64,000 nt of DNA from Nibrella saemangeumensis (GCF_039541915.1 NZ_BAABHD010000083.1:186001-250000); one strand, 5' to 3'. Counted from the stretch's first letter, positions 53,494 to 61,923 are shown. Translations and numbers: made by a program. The notes: generated by a model not told the origin, from the sequence alone.

Positions 53494-54490
53494 TAACAGT
53501 GACCGTCTATTTCGGAGACTGGCGCTTCTGACTGTTATCATTATTTACCTGCTGATCCTGGTGGGTGGAATAGTCAGGAGCACCGGCTCCGGAATGGGTT
53601 GTCCGGACTGGCCGAAGTGTTTCGGACAATGGATACCCCCAACCGACATATCCCAACTACCTGCTAATTATCAGGAAATTTACGGTCACCGCGGATATGC
53701 CAATACTTCGTTCAATGTAGTAAAAACGTGGACGGAGTACCTGAATCGCCTGCTAGGTGTCTTTACGGGTTTTATTATCTTCCTCACCTTTTTAGCGTCT
53801 TTACGCTACCGAAAACTCGATCCTGCGGTTACTGCCTTTAGTTTTCTTGCCTTTTTTCTAGTCGGTGTACAAGGCTGGCTGGGTGCTGTGGTAGTCTCCA
53901 GTGTATTAACTCCCTGGATTATTACCCTGCATATGTTGCTGGCAATAGTCATTGTAGGTATCCTGCTCTATGTTACAGCCCGTACGTATGCAGTACATAT
54001 TGAAACTGGTCAGGTACAGAACAAAGCAGGTTTAAATCGATGGTTGATTATCAGTACGCTACTGCTTTTACTACAGGTATTGCTGGGAACCCAGGTTCGT
54101 GAAGCCGTTGATCATATCGGCGGACAAATAGGTGACCTGGCCAGAAGACTCTGGATAGAAAACCTGGGCTTAAGCTTTTATATCCACCGGTCATTTTCTA
54201 TTCTGGTTTTTAGTGCTCAGCTCTACTGGCTCATTAGGTTTAAACGTCAGGGCCCGGCATCTGGATTAATCACCACCCTGGCAAACTGGGTAATTGTATT
54301 GTTGGGGGTGGAAATTATTACAGGAGCTACCATGGCTTACTTTGCCATTCCCGCTTTCCTGCAGCCCGTCCATTTAACGCTGGCTATTGTCGCACTGGGA
54401 ATCCAATTTGTGTTGCTTTTGTTACTCAATAAAGAAAGTGTATTTCCCATAAAGAGATATACAGTCATCGAATCTGGAGAAGCGGTTTAG
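53468..54490 (+). CDS. ctaA: Heme A synthase (COX15/CtaA)
   Basis: This 340-aa membrane enzyme oxidises the methyl group of heme O to give heme A. The signature VGGIVRSTGSGMGCPDWPKC is near residue 30 and the later HMLLAI and THxxR-type segments supply heme ligands. About eight helices are present. The ATG at 53468 lies inside coxA and overlaps it by 26 bp; the longer TTG start at 53432 is not needed. Its position beside ctaB shows that heme A is made for this oxidase. Confidence 0.93.
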   Translation: MTNSNNLINNSDRLFRRLALLTVIIIYLLILVGGIVRSTGSGMGCPDWPKCFGQWIPPTDISQLPANYQEIYGHRGYANTSFNVVKTWTEYLNRLLGVFTGFIIFLTFLASLRYRKLDPAVTAFSFLAFFLVGVQGWLGAVVVSSVLTPWIITLHMLLAIVIVGILLYVTARTYAVHIETGQVQNKAGLNRWLIISTLLLLLQVLLGTQVREAVDHIGGQIGDLARRLWIENLGLSFYIHRSFSILVFSAQLYWLIRFKRQGPASGLITTLANWVIVLLGVEIITGATMAYFAIPAFLQPVHLTLAIVALGIQFVLLLLLNKESVFPIKRYTVIESGEAV

Positions 54491-54492
54491 GT

Positions 54493-55392
54493 ATGATTAT
54501 GGTAGAGGAGCGAGTTGAATCAGCGCAGATAGAGTGGAGAGCTAAGTTAAAGGCTTATGTTGAGCTGCTGAAGCTTCGGCTCTCTGTAATTGTTGGCTTT
54601 TCAGGAGCAATAGGGTATCTGTTGGCGGCTCAGAAACCTTATGACTTTGGTAAAGTTTTGCTTTTTACCATTAGCGGTCTCTTAATCACAGGGGCGGCTA
54701 ACGCAACGAACCAGGTGCTGGAGGTAGAGCTAGATAAGCTCATGAAAAGAACCGGTACTCGCCCGTTACCATCAGGCCGACTCAGTAAAAAAAATGCTCA
54801 GATTTTTATTGCGGCTCTGCTATTCTTTGGACTGACCATCCAGACTGTTTACTTTAATCCGCTTACGGCCGCTATTTCATTTTTCTCTTACATCCTCTAC
54901 GGTTATGTCTATACACCGCTGAAGCGCGTGGGCCCCATTGCTGTGTTTGTAGGGGCCATACCTGGTGGCTTACCGCCGTTGATTGGCTGGGTGGCCTCCA
55001 GTGGCCTTATCACCTTGGAAGCCCTGATAATCTTTGCTATTCAATTTGTCTGGCAGTTTCCGCATTTTTGGGCTATTGCCTGGGTATTGGATGAAGACTA
55101 CAAGAAGGCGGGCTTTCGCCTGTTGCCATTGAACAATACAAAATCCCTAGAGACAGCACTTCTGGTGATGCTTTTCACAATGGTTCTGCTGCCGCTGAGC
55201 ATTTTACCCACCCAGTTGGGCCTGACTGGGCTGGTAGCCGCATGGATCGCAACGATCAGCGGTATTGTTTTCCTTTATCTTAACTATCAGTTAGTAAAAA
55301 ATGGCAGTGACAAAGCAGCCTTACGATTAATGTTTGGCTCCTTTATTTATCTGCCGATAGTTCAAATTGCTTACGTTTTAGACAAGATATAA
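54493..55392 (+). CDS. ctaB: Protoheme IX farnesyltransferase (heme O synthase)
   Basis: This 299-aa UbiA-type enzyme attaches farnesyl to heme B. The first Asp-rich site is in ANATNQVLEVELDKLMKRTG followed by TRPLPSGRLS, and the second region YVYTPLKRVGPIAVFVGAIP is also conserved. Nine helices are expected. It begins 2 bp after the ctaA stop; an internal ATG at 54499 is an alternative start. Confidence 0.95.
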   Translation: MIMVEERVESAQIEWRAKLKAYVELLKLRLSVIVGFSGAIGYLLAAQKPYDFGKVLLFTISGLLITGAANATNQVLEVELDKLMKRTGTRPLPSGRLSKKNAQIFIAALLFFGLTIQTVYFNPLTAAISFFSYILYGYVYTPLKRVGPIAVFVGAIPGGLPPLIGWVASSGLITLEALIIFAIQFVWQFPHFWAIAWVLDEDYKKAGFRLLPLNNTKSLETALLVMLFTMVLLPLSILPTQLGLTGLVAAWIATISGIVFLYLNYQLVKNGSDKAALRLMFGSFIYLPIVQIAYVLDKI

Positions 55393-55395
55393 CGT

Positions 55396-55989
55396 ATGAA
55401 AGAAGACGTAGAAAGCGTGAAGTGGGTACAGGAAGAGCCGGAAGAAACGCTTTCAATGAACCCACGCAAGTTTATTTTGTGGTTGTTTATTGTTAGTATT
55501 CTTATGCTTTTTGCGGCCATGACCAGTGCTTATCTGGTGCGTCGTGCAGAAGGCAACTGGCTGGAATATGATATACCTCTTGTATTCAGTTATAGTACCA
55601 TAGTGTTAGTAATTAGTAGCCTTACCATGCATTGGGCCCTTCTGGCTGCAAAAAAAGATAACTTTACCAGTCTGAAAATAGCAATATCTGTTACTTTTGC
55701 ATTCGGAATTGCCTTTCTGGTCATGCAATTTGAGGGTTGGAAAAACCTGGTTGATCAGGATGTATATTTCGTAGGAAATCCGGCCGGCTCTTTTATGTAT
55801 GTGTTTACGGGCCTGCATGCCTTTCACCTGATCACCGGACTTTTTGTTCTGCTGTTTGCATTAAGGGCGACGTTTCGGCTGAAGGTACATGCAAAAAGCC
55901 TGGAGCAGATTGAAATTTGCTCGACTTACTGGCATTTCCTGGACATTCTCTGGTTGTATTTGTTTTTCTTCTTAGTTTATTTTCATTGA
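55396..55989 (+). CDS. Cytochrome c oxidase subunit III, first copy (short)
   Basis: This 197-aa protein has five transmembrane helices and the subunit III fold. Motifs include FTGLHAFHLITGLFVLL and the C-terminal TYWHFLDILWLYLFFFLVYF. The N-terminus (about 1-25) is soluble and acidic. It is the shorter of two adjacent coxC paralogues, the second being 260 aa. The gene is 3 bp after ctaB. Confidence 0.92.
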   Translation: MKEDVESVKWVQEEPEETLSMNPRKFILWLFIVSILMLFAAMTSAYLVRRAEGNWLEYDIPLVFSYSTIVLVISSLTMHWALLAAKKDNFTSLKIAISVTFAFGIAFLVMQFEGWKNLVDQDVYFVGNPAGSFMYVFTGLHAFHLITGLFVLLFALRATFRLKVHAKSLEQIEICSTYWHFLDILWLYLFFFLVYFH

Positions 55990-56006
55990 TAATTAGACTC
56001 TGACGC

Positions 56007-56789
56007 ATGGCGGCTACTGCAACGACTGACGCAACAACGACATTCGACAAAAAGACCTGGATGGGCGGTGTTGAGCCGATGAACGCCAGCTACGGCAAGC
56101 TGATGATGTGGTTTTTCCTCATCTCAGATACGTTCACCTTCTCGGCCCTGCTTGTTACGTATGGATTAATTCGATTCAGCTACCCGGCCTGGGATCCTGC
56201 CATTCACGGGGAAGTATTTCAGTTCTCCAATCTTTACTGGCCAATTCCTGAGAAGGTATATAATTCAGTTCCTTTTTTTCATGGAGTTGATCTACCACTG
56301 GTCTTTGTCGGTTTAATGACCTTCATCCTGATCTTTAGTAGCGTAACAATGGTATTAGCCGTTGAGGCTGGTCACCGCAGGGACCGTGCAGATGTAGAAA
56401 AATACATGCTTTGGACCATCCTGGGAGGGCTTACTTTTCTAGGTAGTCAAGCTTGGGAATGGTCACACTTTATTCATGGAACAGACCAGGGGACAATCAT
56501 ACGGGAACTGGTGGGTGGTGAGTGGATTCAGCGGACTATCTTTGGGGCTAATCTGATAGAGAACCAATATGGACCTCCCGCCTTTGCGGACCTCTTCTTC
56601 TTTATTACAGGTTTCCACGGAACACACGTATTGAGTGGGGTAGTGCTTAATATCTTGATCTTTTATCGTACCGCTACGGGTCTTTATGATCGTCGGGGTC
56701 ATTACGAGATGGTTGAGAAGGTAGGTTTATACTGGCACTTCGTCGATCTGGTTTGGGTTTTCGTCTTTACATTCTTTTATCTGGTATAA
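56007..56789 (+). CDS. Cytochrome c oxidase subunit III, second copy (long)
   Basis: This 260-aa protein is a full-length subunit III with more helices than the first copy. Motifs are MNASYGKLMMWFFLISDTFT near residue 22, FFFITGFHGTHVLSGVVLNI, and LYWHFVDLVWVFVFTFFYL. It starts 17 bp after the first copy. The pair could be joint subunits or alternatives; arrangement within the assembled oxidase is unknown from sequence. Confidence 0.93.
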   Translation: MAATATTDATTTFDKKTWMGGVEPMNASYGKLMMWFFLISDTFTFSALLVTYGLIRFSYPAWDPAIHGEVFQFSNLYWPIPEKVYNSVPFFHGVDLPLVFVGLMTFILIFSSVTMVLAVEAGHRRDRADVEKYMLWTILGGLTFLGSQAWEWSHFIHGTDQGTIIRELVGGEWIQRTIFGANLIENQYGPPAFADLFFFITGFHGTHVLSGVVLNILIFYRTATGLYDRRGHYEMVEKVGLYWHFVDLVWVFVFTFFYLV

Positions 56790-56809
56790 GTTAAAAAGAA
56801 TAAATTACT

Positions 56810-57142
56810 ATGGCTGGTCATCATAATCCTGAATTTGATAATCATAGCGGAACGGATGTAACTCCTCCGCAAACCGCCATTATCTGGCGGACCTTCTGGA
56901 TATTAGCTGGTATAACGGCTCTTGAATTCCTCATCGCCTTTACTATGCCTGCTAATACATTGCGAATCGCAATTTTCTGCGGAATGACAATTGTGAAGGC
57001 ATTTTATATCGTAGGTGAGTTCATGCACCTGAAGCACGAGGTAAAAAGTTTGATCTGGTCAATTTTGCTGCCTTGTATTTTTGTTGTCTGGCTATTGGTA
57101 GCCTTGCTCGTGGAAGGCGGCAGTATATTTGGACTTAGGTAA
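56810..57142 (+). CDS. Cytochrome c oxidase subunit IV-like small membrane protein
   Basis: This 110-aa protein has three helices (about 24-45, 50-70 and 83-105), separated by YIVGEFMHLKHEVKSLIWSI, the pattern of the prokaryotic COX4 family (CoxD/CtaF). Its soluble N-terminus is His/Asp rich (GHHNPEFDNHSGTD). It lies 20 bp after coxC and 2 bp before the SCO gene. Confidence 0.9.
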   Translation: MAGHHNPEFDNHSGTDVTPPQTAIIWRTFWILAGITALEFLIAFTMPANTLRIAIFCGMTIVKAFYIVGEFMHLKHEVKSLIWSILLPCIFVVWLLVALLVEGGSIFGLR

Positions 57143-57144
57143 TT

Positions 57145-57855
57145 ATGTTTAAATCTTGGAAAGCCGGGACGCTGCTGCTTGTACTGCTGGTCCCGGCTTT
57201 ACTGTTTATTTTTCTGAAGCTTTTTGGCCGCAATCATTTCACGCTGCCTAAATATATCCCCCGCATTGATTCGACTACGGGCGAACCGCTCATGCAGAAG
57301 CAGGTTAATCCAAAAGGAGAAGAAGTGATGGATACGGTCTTTCATACAGTACCTGGCTTCCGTCTCACCGATCAAACCGGAAAACAGGTTGATGCATCCG
57401 TTGTGAAAGGTAAGATTCACATTGCGGATTTTTTCTTCACACGCTGCGGCACCATTTGTCCTAAATTATCCTCTCAACTCACCCGGGTACAGGATATCTT
57501 TCGGGATGATCCGAATCTGATGTTACTATCTTTTTCCGTTGATCCAGAGCATGATAGTCCAGAGAAGCTACAAACCTATGCCCGAAAGTATGAAGCTATT
57601 CCTGGCAAGTGGTATTTTCTAACCGGTGATAAGGCACAAATTTACCAATTGGCGCAGCGGGGTTACTTTTTACCCGTTGTTGATCATGGTGTAAGTTATG
57701 GTAAACCGGATGAAACTTTTATTCATAGCGAAAAGTTGGTATTGGTAGATAAGGAAGGCTATATCAGAGGGTTTTATAATGGCACAGATCCCGAGGATGT
57801 AGACCGCCTGGTATTGGAAATCCGCGTTTTATTGGATATGTACCGTAATCAATAA
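57145..57855 (+). CDS. SCO1/SenC family copper chaperone
   Basis: This 236-aa membrane-anchored thioredoxin-fold protein has one N-terminal helix (about 9-26). The metal motif is FFTRCGTICPKLSSQL (CxxxC) near residue 100, and the later His is in TFIHSEKLVLVDKEG. SCO proteins deliver or reduce copper for the CuA site of subunit II. A signal-anchor rather than a lipobox is seen. Confidence 0.94.
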   Translation: MFKSWKAGTLLLVLLVPALLFIFLKLFGRNHFTLPKYIPRIDSTTGEPLMQKQVNPKGEEVMDTVFHTVPGFRLTDQTGKQVDASVVKGKIHIADFFFTRCGTICPKLSSQLTRVQDIFRDDPNLMLLSFSVDPEHDSPEKLQTYARKYEAIPGKWYFLTGDKAQIYQLAQRGYFLPVVDHGVSYGKPDETFIHSEKLVLVDKEGYIRGFYNGTDPEDVDRLVLEIRVLLDMYRNQ

Positions 57856-57861
57856 CCCACC

Positions 57862-58404
57862 ATGGAAACGGTTTTAATCAATAAACAAAAAAAGGCAAAT
57901 CAACTTATTAACATCCTGGCTGCTGTTATACCGATTACAGTAGCAGTTTTGTTAGGGGTTCGGCAAAAAGTGGATTTAGGGAATTGGACAACCTATCTGC
58001 CACACATAAATGGTATCATCAACTCCTTGACCGCAATTTTATTAATTGCGGGCTTGTATTTCATCCGGCAGAAAAATGTATCGGCTCACCGACTGGCTAT
58101 GCTTTCAGCATTTACCCTGGGCTCGGTTTTTCTAATTACTTATGTTTTATACCACCTCGCCAATGAGTCAACGGCATTTGGTGGAGAAGGCTGGATTCGG
58201 CCGGTGTATTACTTTCTGCTGATTTCTCACATTGTTTTATCGGTATTGGTGGTTTGGTTTGTGTTGCGGGCATTGTACTTTGCCTTATCAGGTCAGCACC
58301 AACAGCACCGGCAGGTGGTCAAATGGGCATATCCTATCTGGCTTTATGTGAGCATCACTGGCGTGGTTGTTTACCTGATGATTAAGCCTTATTACATGCA
58401 TTAA
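57862..58404 (+). CDS. DUF420 membrane protein
   Basis: This 180-aa protein has five predicted helices. It matches DUF420, with LPHINGIINSLTAILLIAGL, then NVSAHRLAMLSAFTLGSVFL and RQVVKWAYPIWLYVSITGVV. The family is repeatedly found in cytochrome oxidase operons (CtaG/YozB-like), suggesting a role in assembly, though unproven. The conserved His residues could bind metal or heme. It starts 6 bp after the SCO gene. Confidence 0.9.
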   Translation: METVLINKQKKANQLINILAAVIPITVAVLLGVRQKVDLGNWTTYLPHINGIINSLTAILLIAGLYFIRQKNVSAHRLAMLSAFTLGSVFLITYVLYHLANESTAFGGEGWIRPVYYFLLISHIVLSVLVVWFVLRALYFALSGQHQQHRQVVKWAYPIWLYVSITGVVVYLMIKPYYMH

Positions 58405-58415
58405 ACGAATTGGGT

Positions 58416-58691
58416 ATGAAGGGTCGGAAGCTAATTATTGTGATTACTATACTGATATTTGCCGCGCCGGAACTGATGGCGCAGTGCGCTATGTGCCGAG
58501 GCTCGGTAGAAAGTACGGTCAGTAACGGCCGTAGCGTTGTGGCCTCAAACTTGAATACAGGTATTCTGTACCTGTTAGCTGTACCTTACCTAATGGTAGC
58601 GGCTATTTCTTATCTGTGGTATCGGAACAGTAAAAAAGAGCATGAACAGCGGCTTGCTATTATCAGTCGGGTTAAGCGAGCTATGTCTTAG
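58416..58691 (+). CDS. Small CxxC membrane protein at the end of the oxidase operon
   Basis: This 91-aa protein starts at the ATG at 58416 (an upstream TTG exists). A signal peptide ends in APELMAQ, directly followed by CAMCRGSVES, giving a CxxC motif at the very N-terminus of the mature protein. One transmembrane helix follows (about 50-68), then a basic cytoplasmic tail. The gene is 11 bp after DUF420, so it is in the operon. The function is unknown; metal delivery or thiol redox is an inference from the CxxC and the company. Confidence 0.8.
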   Translation: MKGRKLIIVITILIFAAPELMAQCAMCRGSVESTVSNGRSVVASNLNTGILYLLAVPYLMVAAISYLWYRNSKKEHEQRLAIISRVKRAMS

Positions 58692-58722
58692 CTAAACGGT
58701 CTGTTTTAGAGTACGTTACAAT

Positions 58723-58749
58723 AAAGGGGCCTTAGTGCCCCTTTCATTT
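58723..58749 (+). terminator. Terminator of the respiratory operon
   Basis: An 8-bp stem (58723-58730 with 58737-58744, loop CTTAGT) is followed by a T-rich run. It lies 31 bp past the last operon gene. Confidence 0.85.
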
Positions 58750-58757
58750 TACCTTTG
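58750..58757 (+). promoter_or_regulatory. Candidate -7 box for the ECF sigma gene
   Basis: TACCTTTG matches TAnnTTTG, lies directly after the operon terminator and 74 bp before the ATG. No clear -33 element was found. Confidence 0.5.
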
Positions 58758-58831
58758 ATGTTGAAATTTTTTTAGAGTGATGCAACCTTACAGGCATGAA
58801 CTATCATCTTGTAGTTGATTAGCACGCAGGC

Positions 58832-59428
58832 ATGATGCGAATTCTACCATTCTTTACAACCGAAAGTCAATTAGTGAAAGCACTTCAGCAAGGCGAAAGC
58901 CGGGCGCAGAAGGTAATGTACGATAAGTACGCTGCCCGGATGCTAGCTGTTTGTGCCCGCTACGTAGCGAATCGGGCTGATGCAGAGGAGGTAATGATCG
59001 ATGGCTTTATGAGGGTATTTGAGAAAATCCAACAGTTTCGGGAAGATGGTAGCCTGGAAGGGTGGATTCGGCGCATTATGGTGACCGAGTCACTGATGTA
59101 CCTCCGCCGGACGAAAGCCTGGCGACAGGAGGTTTCCATAGATGATTCAATCGAAGAGCCCGACTACCAATGGGCTGATGAAGCATTACATGCAGAAGAG
59201 TTGCTACGGTTGGTGAGCCAGCTACCCGATGGCTACCGGACTGTTTTTAACCTGTATGCCATCGAAGGATACAGCCACGCCGAAATCGCTGAAATGCTGG
59301 GTATTACCGAAAGTACATCTAAGTCTCAGTTACACCGGGCAAGAGCGTTACTGCAGCAAAATGTAAAGAAAATAGAAGACCAGGTACGTGTAAACAACAG
59401 CCAATATGCAAAAACATCCCATCGATGA
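58832..59428 (+). CDS. ECF-type RNA polymerase sigma factor
   Basis: This 198-aa protein has region 2 (about 25-95: DKYAARMLAVCARYVANRAD, then AEEVMIDGFMRVFEKIQQF) and region 4 (about 125-180: LVSQLPDGYRTVFNLYAIEG, then YSHAEIAEMLGITESTSKSQ). It lacks region 3, as expected of ECF sigma factors. The following gene overlaps it by 23 bp and encodes a single-span protein, the usual anti-sigma arrangement. Targets are unknown. Confidence 0.93.
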   Translation: MMRILPFFTTESQLVKALQQGESRAQKVMYDKYAARMLAVCARYVANRADAEEVMIDGFMRVFEKIQQFREDGSLEGWIRRIMVTESLMYLRRTKAWRQEVSIDDSIEEPDYQWADEALHAEELLRLVSQLPDGYRTVFNLYAIEGYSHAEIAEMLGITESTSKSQLHRARALLQQNVKKIEDQVRVNNSQYAKTSHR

Positions 59429-60245
59429 TTTGTTTGGCCGACAGCTGAAACAGGCATCCCTAAAACCCAGTGCCGATGCCTGGGCAAGGCTACAGGAACG
59501 CCAGGGTTATAAAAAACGCCCCGTTGCCATGTGGTGGTATGCTTCAGCCGCAGCCTGCCTGCTTCTGGTAGGGTTGACCGGTTGGTGGCTTTGGCAGACC
59601 AACCTAGATATAACGCTGAAGGCAGGCATAGCCAAACAGGCAGGAAAAGTTCAGCCCCAGATAACACAACCGCAGCCGGACGATAACGCGTATCCGGCTG
59701 CAAAGGAGCAGGCAAATGAGCCGGTAATTGCTTCTGTAGACAAAAAGGCAGGTAAGAAGACAGGCGGTCTGGCTCAGCCATCGGCTGATTTGACAAGCGC
59801 AACGGCTGAGGCAGTCAAACCAGCAGAGGAGTTAGCCGGCAAGAATACGAACAGTACAGAAGCAGAACCTGTGGTTGTGGCTAGGGCCGTTCCGGTGCAG
59901 GAAAAAGCAGTAGCGCCTGTGGTGCTTTCTACAGAGGAAAAAACGCTGATTGTACAGCTTGCCCCTCCTCAGGAAATGTCAGGTAAAGCCTATGACGAAG
60001 GAGACCACCAGAGCGAAGGTACTGAGCAGAGCAATAAAAAGAAACGGACCAAAATGGGCCGTATTCTCCGGCAGCTAAACAACCTGAGAGAAGGCGAACC
60101 TATCGATTGGCAGGAAGTTGGAGTACAGCCAGGCAACCTGCTGGCTAAAGCCTCTAAAACAGTAGATGAAGGCCGGGAAAAAATTTCTGATTCCTACGAG
60201 AACATTCGGTCGAATGCTTTTAAGAAACATGCAGAAGAAAAATAG
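59406..60245 (+). CDS. Probable membrane-bound anti-sigma factor
   Basis: This 279-aa protein has a cytoplasmic N-terminus (DDLFGRQLKQASLKPSADAW) similar to Bacteroidota anti-sigma segments. One helix is at about residues 42-63 and the rest is a periplasmic Ala/Glu/Lys-rich, low-complexity part (about 65-205). A basic, more ordered C-terminal domain follows (KMGRILRQLNNLREGEPIDW). The start overlaps the sigma gene by 23 bp, so translation is probably coupled. The anti-sigma role is inferred from position and architecture. Confidence 0.75.
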   Translation: MQKHPIDDLFGRQLKQASLKPSADAWARLQERQGYKKRPVAMWWYASAAACLLLVGLTGWWLWQTNLDITLKAGIAKQAGKVQPQITQPQPDDNAYPAAKEQANEPVIASVDKKAGKKTGGLAQPSADLTSATAEAVKPAEELAGKNTNSTEAEPVVVARAVPVQEKAVAPVVLSTEEKTLIVQLAPPQEMSGKAYDEGDHQSEGTEQSNKKKRTKMGRILRQLNNLREGEPIDWQEVGVQPGNLLAKASKTVDEGREKISDSYENIRSNAFKKHAEEK

Positions 60246-60249
60246 TACC

Positions 60250-61287
60250 ATGAAATCTATCCTCACCATTGCATTAATGCTCCTGATGAGCCGCTGGACA
60301 GCCGCAGCGCCTAACGATACACCGGCTGACTCGCTGGTTATTCTGTTTGGCAATAAAACCCGTTTGGTTATCCATTCCGACGACAAAAATGGAATTAGCC
60401 AACTCGCTAAATACGACCTTAACAAACTCGTTTCTGACATGGGCTTGATGCTGGACAGCACCAGTAGTGGGGAAAAATATTTAGTGATTAATGAAAAAAG
60501 CACTCAGCGTTACCTGCGCGACACAGTAATTGTCGTGACCCGAAAAGACGGCAAAGTTACCGTGACGGTAAAGGACCGCGACAAGCAAAGTAAAGTTGAG
60601 AAGAACGACGAAAATAAGGAAGGTGACGACTCAGATCGGGAGTACCGCCGGAACCAGGAGCGCCGTCGGCGTAATAACTGGAATCTTAGTATAGAAGGAG
60701 TTGGTATCGGGTTAAATGGATTAATACAAAAAACGTCAAGTCAAGCATACTCTTCCGAAACGTATGAACTACGGCCAATAGGCTCGCGGTACGTTAGCCT
60801 GGGGGTTGGGCAGATGCCAACGATTGCTAAAGGCAAAACAGCCTCGCTCCGACTATATTATGCGCTGGAAGTCTCCTGGAATAACTTTATGTTCGAGCAG
60901 GACAATATTGCCGTGAAGACACCGACTGGAGTGGCCTTTTTGGATGCCGGCCGCGACCTGAAGAAAAGCAAGCTGACGGTAGCTACCATTAACATCCCAT
61001 TTGTGCCACGCGTCACCTTCTACAACACCAGCGGTCGTAAGCTCTTTCATCTGGGTGCTGGTGTTTACGGAGGTTATCGGATCGATAGCTATACGAAGAT
61101 AAAGGAGCTTAATAACAATAGAGAGCGTAATCACTCAAACTTTCACCTGAACAACTTCCGGTATGGTTTGATCGCTCATCTTGGTATTGCCAAAACAAAC
61201 TTCTTCGTGAAGTACGATTTAAATCCCCTGTTCAAGCCTGGGTTCGGTCCGGATGTAAGAGCTATCAGCTTTGGGATAGGCCTTTGA
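60250..61287 (+). CDS. Secreted beta-barrel-like protein, unknown
   Basis: This 345-aa protein starts at the ATG at 60250 (MKSILTIALMLLMSRWTAA), with a signal peptide ending near Ala22. An N-terminal region of unknown fold is followed by a charged, Lys/Asp/Arg-rich stretch (about 100-145). The C-terminal half has beta-strand patterns of an outer-membrane barrel, such as SRYVSLGVGQMP and AGVYGGYRIDSY, and ends in SFGIGL. It begins 4 bp after the anti-sigma stop. Its co-transcription suggests an envelope function sensed by this sigma system. Confidence 0.75.
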   Translation: MKSILTIALMLLMSRWTAAAPNDTPADSLVILFGNKTRLVIHSDDKNGISQLAKYDLNKLVSDMGLMLDSTSSGEKYLVINEKSTQRYLRDTVIVVTRKDGKVTVTVKDRDKQSKVEKNDENKEGDDSDREYRRNQERRRRNNWNLSIEGVGIGLNGLIQKTSSQAYSSETYELRPIGSRYVSLGVGQMPTIAKGKTASLRLYYALEVSWNNFMFEQDNIAVKTPTGVAFLDAGRDLKKSKLTVATINIPFVPRVTFYNTSGRKLFHLGAGVYGGYRIDSYTKIKELNNNRERNHSNFHLNNFRYGLIAHLGIAKTNFFVKYDLNPLFKPGFGPDVRAISFGIGL

Positions 61288-61303
61288 TACAGAAAGATAT
61301 AGT

Positions 61304-61346
61304 ACAAAAAGCGACCGCTTCTCCGGAGAGAGCGGTCGCTTTTTGT
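61304..61346 (+). terminator. Terminator of the sigma factor operon
   Basis: A 16-bp perfect stem (61304-61319 with 61331-61346) with a loop that can itself pair, followed by GTAA. The stem ends contain the A- and T-rich tracts. Confidence 0.88.
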
Positions 61347-61377
61347 GTAAATGTCAGGAAATAATTTCGGCAAGATG

Positions 61378-61407
61378 TTGACAAGAAGTCAAAACAGTGT
61401 AATTTTG
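61378..61407 (+). promoter_or_regulatory. Promoter of the tRNA-Tyr-Gly-Thr-tuf operon
   Basis: TTG (61378-61380) and TAATTTTG (61400-61407) are 19 bp apart, an ideal spacing. The following CAACTCC resembles the discriminator of the other translation-gene promoters. The tRNA begins 52 bp downstream. Confidence 0.8.
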
Positions 61408-61459
61408 CAACTCCAAATGGGTGAGCAGCCCAAAAGCGTTCTTTAACAGGTTATTTTTC

Positions 61460-61542
61460 GGGGAGTTTCCAGAGTGGCCAAATGGATCAGACTGTAAATC
61501 TGCTGGCGTATGCCTTCGGAGGTTCGAATCCTCCACTCCCCA
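61460..61542 (+). tRNA. tRNA-Tyr (GTA)
   Basis: The acceptor GGGGAGT pairs with ACTCCCC, and the anticodon GTA is at 61494-61496. The long variable arm makes it a class II tRNA, as expected for bacterial tRNA-Tyr. CCA is not encoded. Confidence 0.97.
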
Positions 61543-61614
61543 CAAAAGTCTGCAGTCAGCAGTTCTCAGTTGGCATTTTTGCTCGCTGGATATTGTTAAC
61601 TACTGGCTCTAAAA

Positions 61615-61687
61615 GCGGGAGTAGCTCAGTTGGTAGAGCGGCAGCCTTCCAAGCTGCAGGTCGCGGGTTCGAGACTCGTCTCCCGCT
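61615..61687 (+). tRNA. tRNA-Gly (TCC)
   Basis: The acceptor GCGGGAG pairs with CTCCCGC, with anticodon TCC at 61648-61650 and discriminator T. CCA is not encoded. Confidence 0.97.
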
Positions 61688-61730
61688 CAAGAGTGTGACG
61701 GCTCGTAGTTCGATTCGTTTTCACTCGGAG

Positions 61731-61797
61731 CAATGAATGATGTACAATGAATAATGAAAAATCATATTCATTCTGCATTGTTCATTAGTCATTACAA
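61731..61797. repeat. AT-rich imperfect inverted repeat between tRNA-Gly and tRNA-Thr
   Basis: The left part, AATGAATGATGTACAATGAA, resembles the reverse complement of the right part, TTCATTAGTCATT with flanking bases. It lies in a tRNA spacer, so it would be transcribed and could fold. It resembles the short repeats common in Bacteroidota intergenic DNA. Confidence 0.5.
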
Positions 61798-61801
61798 ACA
61801 A

Positions 61802-61873
<72 letters not shown>

Positions 61874-61923
61874 CCAAGCCGTCAAACTGATAAGGATGTC
61901 CAGGGTGACCCGGCTTTACAGAT

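Noticed and set aside
61482..61736. Open frames running through tRNA-Tyr and tRNA-Gly
   Set aside because: They cover well-folded tRNA genes and have no coding features.
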